Assembly (NCBI GenBank): GCA_026929865.2
Contig: CM049397.1
Span: 28,229,198-28,293,197, forward strand
Source: Hyperoplus lanceolatus
Lineage: Eukaryota > Chordata > Actinopteri > Uranoscopiformes > Ammodytidae
DNA: 64,000 nucleotides
Direction: 5' to 3'
Below, in pieces: positions 1 through 12,408 of the stretch. Under the pieces are notes generated by a model. The model saw nothing but the letters and a program-made list of their open reading frames with translations. It was not told the DNA's origin and searched no databases. The position numbers and the translations under genes were made by a program. Numbering within the stretch: position 1 is the first letter of the stretch; the number at the start of each line of letters is the position of its first letter.

Positions 1-1
1 T

Positions 2-3000
2 GTAGCTGACCTCAAGAGACACTACTCTGAAAAGCATCCAGAGGCCCCAGATGTATTCACGATGCCAGCACGAGAACTAAATTTGGTTTTCAAATGTTTT
101 GAATGTCCATTTACGATCGGTACATCGAAGATCTTGGAAAGCCATTACGAAGAAAAGCACCCAGAACATAAAGTGGAAAGCCACTTGATGTATTGCAGGT
201 ATTCTGCGTCCACACACCAAGAGGAGTCATTGCAGTTGAATACATGTGAAAAAGAGCCCAATCCAGAAGAACCAGGAGGGATTTCTCCTGAGAGTGCCTG
301 TTCACTATACGAGGAAGTCAAAAATCCAACCAACCCTCCAACTGGCGAAGGAGCAGACGTGGCGTTATATTATTGTAGGAACTGTGAGTTTAGTCATAAG
401 TCAGTTGTTGTTTTGCATGTACACTACCAAAAAAGCCACCCAGGTGAAGCGGTCACAATAGACAAGATCAAATTGTCGTGCTCTCGTGTCATGTCTCACA
501 CATCGTGGTCCAATGAGTCTCCAAACCTTCTGACCATGACGGAAAAACCTACACCCCAAATGAACGTCTTAGATTATTCTACAAGGGGCGACGTTGAGCA
601 GTCACCGAAAAAGAAGATTATTCTGACTTTGAGAAAACCTAAGGCCACACAAGAAGCTTCTGAGACTAACTCTGAGTCTCTCAAAATTAAGAAAGTGGAA
701 TCTGCAGAGGACCTAAGTACAGGAAAGAGGACACCTACCAAAAGTAATGGGGAAATGTCTCTTGAAACGCACAGTTTATCCTACAGTTCACCAGATAAAT
801 TGTATAACTGCCAGTACTGCAGCTACTCTAGTAACAACCTCAGGAGTGTTGTTGCTCATCAAAACAATAAACATGTTGTGCATGGATTCACAAGTTTTCA
901 AGATGTCATACAATATAATGAGATGCAGAAAAACAAACTTCCAAATGAAGCTAAAGACTCAGCATGTTCTACAGCTCCTGATTCCAAAACTAGTATACAG
1001 GTTGAGGTATCTAGTGAAAAGGAACTTCAACATGAAGTCGATAACGAATCTGATGCATCACAGATGGGTGTTAATGCTTTTGCACGTGGAGAAAACCTAT
1101 TCTTCTGCCAAACCTGCAACTATGGAAATCCAACTGTAAAAGGAGTATACACCCATCAAAGCAAATCTCACTCAAAGGTTGGATACACCAAGGAACGTAT
1201 TATTGACTATACAGCTTTGCTTCGTGATAAAATCAAAAAATGTACAACTCAAGCAAAGGAGCTGTCCTTTTGTACTAATCTACCTCTTCCTCTGATAAAT
1301 AAGGGAGACGAATATTTGTTTTTTTGCCACTTTTGCAACTACAGACAGAGAACTGCAGAGAAGGTAGTGCAGCATTCTATCAGAAGACATCGTAGATTTA
1401 CGGTTAACACCCAGCAAGTCTGTCAGTATACTGCTATGGTTCTCAAAGACAAACAAAAATCGCACCCAAAAACAACTGCAAACCAAAATGTCAGTCATGC
1501 ATCCCTTTGGGAAAAGGTCAAGAAAAAGAAAAATAAGAAAACAACAAAGAAGCTCTGCAAAGTTTCAGCGTCACCCCCAATGAGAGACTCACAAACACAG
1601 AGGACCCTTCAGTGCCATAGATGCGAATACAACACTCAATATGTGTATCTTTTGAGGAGACATTTTTGGAAAAGCCACAAGTCAAATCGCTGTACCGCTG
1701 AGGTTTTAAAAATGTGTTACCAACAAGGATTTGTACAGGCAGGTTATCACTGTGACTTGTGTGTTTTTTCTCACAAAGAAGCATCAGCAGTCCATGAACA
1801 TTTCCAGAAAAAACATCCCGGACGTAATCCAAGCCTTGAGTACGTGACTAATCGGTTACATGTGTCCCCTGAGACATCCTCACCAAAAAAAACTAAGAAA
1901 CTTAAAATAAAACACACCGATGACAGTGATGACAATTTACAATCCCAAAGATCTGGACAAAATGAAAACAAGACTTATTCGTGCAGGGCATGTTCATTTA
2001 AAGGTAGTTCATTTTCCAGTCTTGCCTGTCACTACCGTGCGGTTCATCCTTGGTCTTTGAAAGAAGATGGCTCAGTCCTGGATGTCACCGATACCACAAG
2101 GCTCAGTGCAAACAGGGACATGGAAGAGAACCATGAAACACCTGGGTTATTCGACACCTACCAAGTGCCTCTTGAGGTGGACAGCTCACCAGATTCATCT
2201 GATGAGGCAGCAGTGTCTTCTGTATCGTTCAACTGCTCTTACTGCCCTGCAAGGTTCGATACCCAACACGGTGTCAACATTCACATTGGAATGAAACACC
2301 ATAATGATGAAAATGTGGATGAAGAGGAGCAAGAACAAGTGAAACTCAAAACACGCATGCATGTCTTTAAGTGTCCACATTGTACCTACGTGAATACCAA
2401 ATTTCAAGGAGTCCTCACTCACTGCCAGAAGAGGCATCCTGCCCTCGCCCCCAGGGCAGACAGTCTTCACATTGATACGTCCCATTTACACAACTCGGAG
2501 GACTGTGTGAAAAACAATGGTCCTGGTTTGAGATTTGGTGGATACATGTGTGAAACATGCCCCAGAATCTTTGTAACGCAGGAGAAGCTGAACCAGCACT
2601 GTGAGATGCAACATAATGAAACGGTGCCAAACACGCTCAAAACAGCCCCTAAAACATCAGCTAAGAGTAAAAAAAAACTATCCAACACCGTCTGCAATCA
2701 GGGTTCTATATCAAAAGTTTCCTTTCTAAGTAGAAACATGTATTCATTGGTAAGGTGCCAGCAATGCGCATATAGTTGCACCACAAAAAATGCCCTTGAT
2801 CGACACATGCGTGTTCGTCACAAGAATGAATCTGTTCGAAAGGTTCGGGGTCCTTCGTACAATTGTGCCCTGTGTCCCAGTTCCTATATTTTGAAAAAAG
2901 CTCTTGGAAACCATTATATTAAGAAACACGGACAGGAAAGTTTCTTAGAATACTATGCTCCACTATACAAGACTGTCCACAGGATGCCAGCGCAAGGATC

Positions 3001-6000
3001 TGATGGGAACAAAATATTAGTTTACAAGTGTCCCAATTGTCCCTATGTGAATTCTTCCCCCCATGGCGTTCTCACTCACTGCCAAATGAGCCATCCAACC
3101 TTTGTAGCCCGGGCAAATGAACTTCAAACAGATGAAATACTTAAAAGCAACATGGTTGGCTGTACGGTGGGAAAAGGATCTAATGAGAGAGGGTACACGT
3201 GTAGAAAATGTCCGCAAATGTATATATCAATGAAGAAACTGAAAATCCATTGCGAGAGGGACCATGGTAAGGTGAAGGCAGCAGCTCCGGAACATTCTTC
3301 TAAAATTGAAAGTGAAAAACAACCCGCTTACATCTCGGATATGTCAGTTTTAGAGGCTTTCTCTTTACAGAACAAAACATCAGCATTGACCACCAAAAGA
3401 AGGCTCCCCGGCCACCAGTTGGGCACGCCTGAGATATGTCAATCAAACTCACTATTGGAACAGACCCAGGATTTACCCTACAAGTGCAAAATGTGCGCCT
3501 ATTCGGGATCGTGTCGAAAATACCTGCATGCACACTACAGAAAGCTTCACAAACTTGGTGTATTGGCCACATTCAATGTGCTAGGGTCATATAACAAACG
3601 CAAAAGTTCTTGGGCCCAGCAGCCTGAAACTGAAACTGAAAACGATGGGCCTGTCAAATGTAAGATTTGCCAAAACTGGTTTCACTCATCTCAGCAGCTC
3701 CTTGCCCACTATAGTACTTTCCATTCGTTAGATCGCATATTGGACTTCACTGTCTTGTCAAAAGCATCAAAGAGGAGCACGGGGCTTTACAAATGTGCCC
3801 TGTGCCAGAAACAAATGAATGGAATTAAAAAGCTGTGTGCTCATCTGGATCGCCACAGAGAGATGGCGCAAATCATGGCAAAGGTGGCAAAGACGAAGGC
3901 TTCGGCTACAACAACACCAGAGGCCAAAGACATCCAAGTAAGTTTATTCCTTCTAATATTGTCATTTAGACACTTGATCCATTGATATGGTTTAGCTACA
4001 CTCATTACTATGAAGTTTAGTGACTGTTGCCTTGTTTATTTTCAGCCCTGTCAACAAGATGAACAGCCCATATTGGAAAATGTGGAGGATCTGGCCCAGT
4101 GTAACGTCGTACCAGTGGAGACCTTTACTTTGCCAAGAAGTCCGTCATCACCTTTAAAATCCACTGATGTAGAGCAGCCAGAGCTGGGATCAGGAGAAGA
4201 CAACCGCACTTGCAAACAGTGTAACCGGACTTTCATGTCATCTAAAGGTCTGCGAACGCATGAGCGCAGCCACGCAACAATGGCGGCCATCGAGAAACTG
4301 CCTGCCTCTGTATTAAAGCACAAGTAAGAAAAACCATGGATATTCAAAGTCGTATTGAATGAAAAAACACAAACCAGATATTCATTCAGAAGTTAGAGTT
4401 GTGAAACGTTAGGTATTTCATTGCTTAATACTGTCTTTTAAGATACAAGCCTTTCAAAACAGGTCTCTGATTTGTTCATTACACTTGAATATGTCGCACA
4501 CATTCAAATAGCTTTACAAACCTTATTAATAGCATGACAGTATCCTTAATAGAGCATTATCAATACTCTGTAAAATAAAGTATTGATGGAAATAAAATTA
4601 CACAAATTAGATTTCCTTTATATCAAGAACCCTCAAGATGTATCTGGTTATTGATGAGCAAACTGTGATTGTATCTGACATTATCTCTACAGCATTGACA
4701 AACACGTCCAGTTCAAACCTGGGACCTTAAGGCCTTACTTGTGTAGTCTGTGCCCCTTTCGGTCGACTGTCATGGGCTTGTGGAGGAGCCATTTTCTGAA
4801 AAAACATGAAGGTGAGTAACCGCTATCCAACGTACTATTATCTCATATTGAATACATTGGCAATGGTATAATGTTATTATGATGTGTCATATATTCTCGC
4901 TTTCACCTCCTATATATTTGTAGCGAATAAATTGAATTATCAACACATTTCTAGGTTGTCTTGATCAGAATGTGGCACATTCAAGGACATCTCGTACATG
5001 ATGTTAATATTTAGGGGCGGCAGTGGCGAAGTGGGTAGGAAGTTCGACTCTGGTGTGCAGGGTCGGAGGTTCGATCCCCCGTCTCCCCGCCACATGTCGA
5101 AGTGTCCCTGGGCAAGACACTGAACCCCGAATTGCTCCCGATAGTTAGCTTAGTTAGCTTAGCACCCTACCTTAGCTACCCTGCGTGGTAGCTGCTGCTA
5201 TCGGTGTATGAATGTGTGTGTGACTGGGTGAATGTGTACAAAAAACAATGTAAAGCGCTTTGAGTCTGTGATAAACGGAGATATAGCGCTATACAAGTCC
5301 ATTTACCATTACCATGTCAAAATGAACCCACATTAATTAAACCTTTAGAGTGCTGATTCAACTATGTTCTCCAAAAGGAGCCCCCAGTAGAATCAACACC
5401 TCTCATAAAATGATTGAATAGTGTCCTTAATACAGTTAAGAGTTATTACACGGCTTCTGTGTTAAACTTTCTACAGCTCATTGATATTATTTCTGCTAGC
5501 TGGTTTGATCAAGATACCACCAACATCCAGCTAAGTATTGTTAAATATTGGCTGTCACTGGGCAGTGGGCACTTTGTTCAGTACCACTGTGAAAGTTTCC
5601 CTATACTGTAAAAAGTATCACATTTAAAGAACTAAGGGAGTGGTAAAAACGGTTAACTATACATTTTGGAATTTACCAGATAGTGACGCCTGTCCTTTTA
5701 AAAAAATGTTGGCTTAGCAACTTTTACTACACAGTTTACACAGCACTTATATTGCAAGTTTCTGCATTTCATTCCATGTACGTACGTCTGCTGATTGCCC
5801 AGATGTCCTTATGGATCCTGCTGAGACTGACATCCAAGATGAGGAGAGCACTCAGAGGGCCGATAAGGAAGATGCAACAGAGGAACTGAACCATTTTCCA
5901 GAACTTGATGAAGAACCTGAAATTGCTGAAAGCAAGTCATTCCTATAATGTTTTACTGTCAAAATGTATGTTAAATACACCCGTTCAGTGTCTTTACAGA

Positions 6001-9000
6001 GACTGTACTTTATTGTTCTTTAACAGGATCGATGTACTTGGAGCCCCCAGATGTGCAGCGGCAGCTGAACCACTATACCTTGATGGCACAGGGTGGTGCT
6101 TCTTCTAAGGCAAATGTGCAAGACACTAACGTATCCGAGAAGACTCTGCTTCACTGTGAGTTCTGCAATTTCAACAGTGGCCACATACGAAGTATAAGAC
6201 GCCACTACCTGAATCGCTACGGAAAACGGATCCTCACGTGTAAGGAGTGCAACTTTTTCACCGGAACAAGGTAAGAAACCATCAAGACTATTTTGACTTT
6301 AATTGTGAAATTAGATTTTGGAGACGGAGCATTTCCAAAAAGTGTTCCTTTGATGGGTTGAATATCTCAAATGATCTTAAATACTATCAAATATGTAAGA
6401 CTTTATAGCTGTTTACAGAACATTGCATTTTGTAAATGACTTGCATTCTCTGCAATTGTTTCACCTGCCCTTTTATTAGGAAAACCATGGACATGCACAT
6501 CAAGATGGGTCACTCTACCTGCCAATCAGAACCTACTCATCAGAAAGACCTCCGCTGCCCTTTCTGCCTGTACCAGACCAAGAACAAGAATAACATGATC
6601 GATCACATCGACTTGCATCGTGGTAAGTTAAGCGCTCGACAGCAGTCACTGATACAACTTGTCTGTCATGTTATATTAAAGGTCCAGTGTGTAAGAGGAA
6701 TTTGAGTTTTTCAGAACAGACTAGTTAGAAATGGAATTAAATAAGTGTTTTTGTAATGAGTGTATAAATTGTACCATTGCTTGTAAATAAAAGTTTTTAT
6801 TACCTTAGAATGAGCGTTTTATATCTACATAGGAGTGGGTCACCCTCCATGGAGGCCGCGATATTGCACCGTCGTGTTTCTACAGGAGCACAGAACGGAT
6901 AAACTTAACGGCCTTACGCGTTGTTTTATATATAGTGGGTGTCTGCTGAGAATTTCAGCTTTTAGAAGAGGATGAATAAATGCTTTAGAATGAATAACTA
7001 CAGACATCTTCACTTCATCATGGAAAAACTTAAAGCTGTGGTGGATGATGCTATTTTTTGTAACTAGCTTCCTTTCCTTGAAGGCCACCGTAGTTCTAAT
7101 ACATTCTCCAAACAGGAGAGGTAGACAACTTTGACCTCTAGATGACAGCTAAATCCAAGTTTATTACAAACTGCACCTCTCAGGCTTTTTGTCTCTTTTT
7201 TTCAGAGGAACGTGTGGTTCCAATAGAGGTGCGTCGTCCAAAGCTGTCCCGTTATCTTCAAGACATTATCTTCCGCTGTCACAAATGCACTTTCACCAGC
7301 GGCAGTGCCGAAAACCTGCGTTTGCACCTGATTAGGCACAATGACATCAAACCCTACAAATGTCGACTTTGCTACTTCGACTGCCCTTGGCTGAGTGACC
7401 TGGAGGCACACCTGAGTGATAAGCATCAGGTGAGGATTTGTTACCCAACCCCTCTATGCTTCACAGGAATTCCCTTTTGATCGAAAGAATGGCAAATGAT
7501 TCACTTTGAATGTGCTTCTTTGTTTCACATTTTTGAGTATTTATACATTCAGAGAGTTGTTAGGATGTGACTCAGCAGCTCTGTTTTCCACCTAAGAGTT
7601 CCTGGAACAATTGAGACTCAAGAACTAAACTAGAGACTGAAAAGTGTCCTTCTACACATTTCTGTCATTAGCATGGAGATAATTGAAATCGGCCAAATAA
7701 CAAATTCAAAAAATGACGGACAAATTTGGGACGCAATTTTCACACGTTCTCCACTCCTTTGCTGTCACTGGCCCAGTTTAAATATCCCACGCCATGCACT
7801 CAAGTGTTGGCCCTTTCTACACACTGAGGGGAAAACCTGCAAAGCACACAGTTGTGATGTTAAAACAACAAGGACGGTGGAATTGAGCATCATTAAAAAA
7901 TAAACATGGAACCATTCAGTGAGATAACATGGCATTAGTCCAGATACGTTGTCTTGTTTCAACACAACTGTTTCACTTGAACTGCATACAGTCAGGTAGG
8001 TCTCTGTCCAGTTAATGTCATTTCCCACAGACGTCCCACTTTAGACTGGGGCCCTATTACTTTACCATAACCAGGCACTTGCAATGATTATTACAGTCTA
8101 TTACGGCTGCTAACGAGATAACTTTGTTTTTAATTCCAATGCGCCACACAAGAAGTATCCTTCTCTTATACTAATATTGACACTAGTCACCCCAGTTGCT
8201 TGTTCACTGTCAGTAAGGCCTGTTAAGACCTGTTCCCTCTTGTTGAGACACCAGAAATCGTTCCTGGGCCACCTAAGAACGTTTCCTGCAATAGCATTTT
8301 CTTCTCTCTTTTGTGCAGGTCTTGAGGAATCATGAGCTGGTGGGTCAGGTCAGCCTTGATCAACTAGAGGAGAGGGTTGATAGGATGACGGGAGAGGAGG
8401 AGGAACCTTTGTGTAACCACAACAATGACAACAAGGAAGTAAACGAACGAGGGTCTGTCAACGACTGCCATGAAGTTCCACATGAGACACAAGCTAAGAA
8501 CCAGGGGGATAATAGCATCATAGAGAGAATCACACTACACATCAAGGAAGCCAATCGGAAGCAGGGGCAGGACGGCAAGAATATAAATGAAGAAATCGCT
8601 GCCAAGAGTTCCGAGTCACATCTTCAGTATGAGAATACAAAACCCAACACTACTGTCCAAGAGAAGCAGGATCCAGTCACTGTGACAGAAGATGTAGTAG
8701 AACAAACGGTTGAGGAAGGGAACAATGCAGATATTGAAATGGCGGATTGCAATTTCTCCGAGAAACATAGTCATACTAATGAGGACCAGCCAAAGCGCAG
8801 AGAGGACGCTGGTATTACACTCGCACTACAAAAAGAAGGGGCAGCAGAGGGCAGCTCAACGACACATGGCAGAATGGCTGAAAAAGCCCAGACCCACACA
8901 CTACATATAAAGGCGCTTCAGCAGAGAATGATAAACATCAAGGTTAGGGCAGAAGATGATAAACTACCTTGTGACCCGCTGGTTGAGGACGATGACATCG

Positions 9001-9863
9001 GCAAAGACAGAACGGTTCAAATGAAAACGATGTTGAGTGAAGAGGCCCACAACCTAAAGAATAAAGTTAACACAGAGGCAACTTCAAAGAAAAATCATGT
9101 ACAGCAAATTAACATCAAGCCTCTCAACAGTTTTACAGTTGAAAGGCATTTGCTAAGACTCACGCCCAACAGTGCAATACTTAAGTTGAGCCATAATAAG
9201 GGCTTTGGTGTCTCCTTTGCAAAATTTAAAGAGGAACAAGCGAAGAGAAAGGGTGAGAAGGCGAGAGTCACTTGTGGGAGAATGCCAGAACGGGAGAAAG
9301 AATGTCTCAGAGAAGAAAGGCCTCCTATCGGTTGTCCCAAGGAAAAAGATCAGAATGATCATGTAGAGCAAAAACAGGTCAAAGACGATGAGAACCAACA
9401 CGAAAAACACAAGGACGCTGACGGGATAAAGGAAACTGATAATCCACATGTGCCCAAAGGTAAGATACTAGAGACCACAATATATCTAAATACATTATCC
9501 TGAACATATCAATTGTTATATTTATGAAAGTAAATATAATGATATAAAACAGAAAAGGCATCACATATTAACACAAAATGCAAGAGCTGGAACTTAGTAT
9601 TCTTTTTTATGAGTAATTTCCATTTTTGTTTGACAAATGACTGAATAGATTAGGGTTTAAGGTAATAGTGTTGCGCCCCCCCACCCACCCTCATTGTAGT
9701 AAATATATATTGTTCTTCTTGTGCCCTAGCAATCATAGGTGGAGCTGCTGAAGTCCTGTGCCCGTCAGCTACAGAGGAGAAACTCTTTATCTGTGAGTTT
9801 TGTGGACGAAACCTCACAAACGGTTCGGAACTGGAGCGGCATGTCATGCGACACGGAATATAA
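2..9863 (+). CDS. znf462: Zinc finger protein 462-like, 3' portion (partial at left edge)
   Basis: Partial gene, open at the left edge in frame 2. Coding exons: 2-3937, 4046-4323, 4693-4811, 5803-5931, 6027-6270, 6480-6622, 7206-7429, 8319-9459 and 9730-9863; all phases agree. The giant first exon holds about 18 C2H2 fingers of the C-x2-C-x12-H-x4/5-H type, spaced by linkers, which is the ZNF462 layout. Later exons add about eight more fingers, among them YKCRLCYFDC and the last one, FICEFCGRNL. That finger and its ending ERHVMRHGI resemble my memory of the human ZNF462 C-terminal finger, but this protein stops right there and lacks the human tail. Exon 8319-9459 encodes a highly charged, probably disordered linker. 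ZNF462 is a nuclear DNA-binding and chromatin regulator. Oddities: one intron needs a GC donor (5932), and one finger has Tyr in place of its last His. It could be a teleost paralogue rather than the 1:1 orthologue. Confidence 0.78.
5014..5313 (+). mobile_element. tRNA-derived SINE of the V-SINE type, in a znf462 intron
   Basis: The 5' part looks like a decayed tRNA head: a weak A-box region (gcgaagtgggtagga) and a B-box-like GGTTCGATCCC at about 5071. A core follows with the wording I associate with vertebrate V-SINEs (tgtccctgggcaagacactg) and a 3' tail (agcgctttgagt, gcgctatacaagtccattta). I see no clear target duplication, so the copy is probably old. Family naming is from memory. Confidence 0.75.
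5932..6026 (+). other. Probable GC-AG intron in znf462
   Basis: The donor reads GAAA|GCAAGT and the acceptor TTTAACAG|GATCG. Only the GC donor (exon ending in phase 1) joins in frame to the next exon, whose frame is fixed by its zinc-finger sequence. The nearby GT (agcaa|gtcatt) would leave phase 2 and shift the frame. GCAAGT is the usual consensus for the rare GC donor class. Confidence 0.7.
6680..7178. mobile_element. MITE-like element, copy 1 (znf462 intron)
   Basis: A non-coding element about 500 bp long with degenerate terminal inverted repeats: AGGTCCAGTGTGTAA on the left and TTACAAACTGCACCT on the right. Its interior is clearly homologous to 48221-48752; shared strings include taccttagaatg, tacgcgtt, acatcttcac and gggtgtctgc. 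The right end lies 27 bp before the acceptor of the exon at 7206. Confidence 0.7.
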
Positions 9864-11400
9864 TGTTTTTCTTTTACGTTGTTCTGGACGGTAGCGAGAG
9901 CTCTAACTAATTTTTGAGTTGAGCAATTTTAATGAACCGTCCTCTACACACTATCTCTCTCTCTCTCTCTCTCTCTCTGTACTGTGTATTTCAAATACAT
10001 TTTCCATGTTTTGTTGATTTTAAACCGCTTTTAAGGAATGATATTATGGTACCGGCATAGGATTTACTGTGTAATTAAAACTTCTGAACCAGTATGGTGA
10101 CTGTGTAAAGTGTGACACATTGTCATTAAGATTTTATTTTGATTTGTTTGAGACACCAATGGATATCCATGAATAACTGTAATGTGATTACCACCTTCAT
10201 TTTTTTTTTTACCCCAGCAGTTTACTTGAGGGGAGACATTAAACAGAGGTCATTACTATTAAACATGCAAAAATATAGTTACACTGTGAAATACTGCTAC
10301 ATATGATCTGTTCAATGCCAAGACCTGAACCAACCTCAAATTCACATGTCTGTGCTGCATTCAGGTGCTGCTGGGTATTTGAACATTAGGTTACTTATTG
10401 TATTGCCTTACTTCCCAGTCAGAAAAGTAAAGTATTTCACCAAGTTAAATAATAACAGTATTTAGCTTGATATACTATATGAATAATAAACATAACTTTT
10501 TAACTTTTTTGTCATTGTATTACTTGGTCTACTGTTTTATAAATAAACTGAAAGTGATTACCATATGATGTGATTGTTTTCTCATTTAACTGGATAGACT
10601 TCAGTGGACAAACACAGCTATCACAAAGCTGTAATTACTATAGTTAAGCCAATAATATTTCACTATTGTTGCTACAAATAGTTAAAGTAGCTAGTAGCCT
10701 ATTTTTAATACATTTTCCTACAGCCTAGCTTGATGGTAGCTCAACTTCATTCATATTTGCTTAATGGTTCATGTAGTTAAATTACTTTTTTTGTGTAGTT
10801 GACTAGAAAAAATTATATATTTTGTTTTAACAATTGCTTCTCTAATTGAACCCCAATTGACGAGCCACAATTAATAGAAGAAAAAAAACAGATTTGTAAA
10901 CAACAAAAATCCCCTTTTGCCTTACCTTACCCTGTGCTGCAATGAAGGCTTTGTTGGGGGCAGAAAACACCAAACACTATTTTTTGCTGGCATGTGACTT
11001 GTGCTCTTCAACTTCTTCCAATGAGAAGGAATTGGTGGTTTGTAAAGACATGCATTCAAATTAGCATCCCCGGTTGTTTTAAATCCAGGCAAATATAACC
11101 AAACAGCCAGCTAAATGGCGACTTGAGGGATCACACAGATATGCCTAATTAAACTGAATCACAGGGCTAAGGTCATACACGGGGCAAATAAATCCTCTTT
11201 GACAATTCGTTTATGACATAGGCCTACATAGATTGAAAAGGCGGAAATACGAGTTTAGGAGAAGCACCTGAAGGCAGCATTTCTTTCCCGTCTGTGTGCG
11301 TGGGTTGGTTACGACACATGCTTGTCATCCAAATGTAAGAGGACACCGCTTCCTGGTGTGGACTTATAATAATAATGGGCTGATGAGAGGGAGAGGAGGT
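9864..11400 (+). other. znf462 3' UTR and AT-rich intergenic DNA
   Basis: The 3' UTR starts after the TAA at 9861-9863. It contains a (TC)n run at 9954-9978, a canonical AATAAA at 10542-10547 as the best polyadenylation signal, and a second possible signal (ataataaaca) near 10490. From about 10600 to 11300 I see only AT-rich sequence with no supported gene. A run near 11366 (cttataataataat) may be part of the mfsd10 core promoter. Confidence 0.5.
10542..10547 (+). terminator. Polyadenylation signal, znf462
   Basis: AATAAA in the context tataaataaactg, about 680 nt downstream of the stop codon, followed by a TG/T-rich stretch. It is the first canonical hexamer pair region after the stop. Confidence 0.5.
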
Positions 11401-11465
11401 AGATCTGCTCGAGTCTTCTCACCTGCAACTAGCTGCTCTGATTCACCAGTCTGCGGAAACAGTGT
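11400..11465 (+). promoter_or_regulatory. Probable 5' non-coding exon of mfsd10
   Basis: Sequence ending in aacagtgt|gtaagt makes a strong donor, upstream of the acceptor (cacaaacag|gaacag, exon from 12377) that opens the ATG-bearing exon. The start site is unknown; a TATA-like cttataataat lies near 11366. No coding potential. Confidence 0.4.
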
Positions 11466-12408
11466 GTAAGTATAACAACTATGAAAATGTTTCTGTTCTC
11501 ATTGGTTTGATAGGATACAGGAGTAATGTCTGGGAAGAGGTGATGCTGACCAACTCTTGGATCGATATCACGCTCTGCTGTACTCCCCGTAGTGAAATGT
11601 GTTTTATTATTAGAGCGAGGCAAACCATTCTAATTCTAGGGCCTATATAAAAACTAATTCTAGTTAAAAATCGTTTGCATGTGTGTCAGTGTGAGTGAGT
11701 TCACTTCACCCAGACTGGGATCAACTTTTGAGCTGAGTTTTCTACAGTTGTTTCCTCCTTCCTTGAGTTGCACCTTATCTTTCGTTATGACTTACTGGAA
11801 GAAAAAGGGAGGTTGTGGTTGATTGCTACTAGTGCAACAAAACTGCCATAGGCTACTTGTACATTTTTCAAACACATTGATTTGTTTGCATGTGTAGTGG
11901 ATGCCTTCTGTCACTTTCTCATAGGCTACTCTACAATTTACTTTTGTAATGGTAAATTCATTAAGTTCCCTGGAAAATAAAATGTTTCTATTTGGTAGTA
12001 GGCTAGCAATTAAAGAAAAAAAAGTGGAGGCAGTGTTTACTTGACACACCTAAAGTGAAGTCAAATTATTTAGAAGCGTAACAGTGCACCCCCATTGCAC
12101 GTTTGTGTAAACACATATTTAATTTCTATTACTTTACTTTATACTTCCTTATTAAATTACTTACTGAAACTAATTCCAAATAACATATTAGTTTTGAGGA
12201 ATGTTTCATGGAAACAATTAGGTGTTGGTATAATGGTGGCACTTTCCCAAGGTTTACTCTGTTCCCAGTCCTTGACATTCTAGTCTTTTTGGCACTTTTA
12301 ATCTACTTTGTTTTGTAAACTTTACTTTAGTTCTGCTCTTCTAACATGTAGTGTTTTGGTTTTTACTCACAAACAGGAACAGAAGAGACGCCTCGTCCAG
12401 TTGAAGGA

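Noticed and set aside
5683-6108. Short ORFs starting at 5683, 5905 and 5414 as separate small genes
   Set aside because: They run through intron-exon borders of znf462 in wrong frames; the spliced frame explains the coding part.
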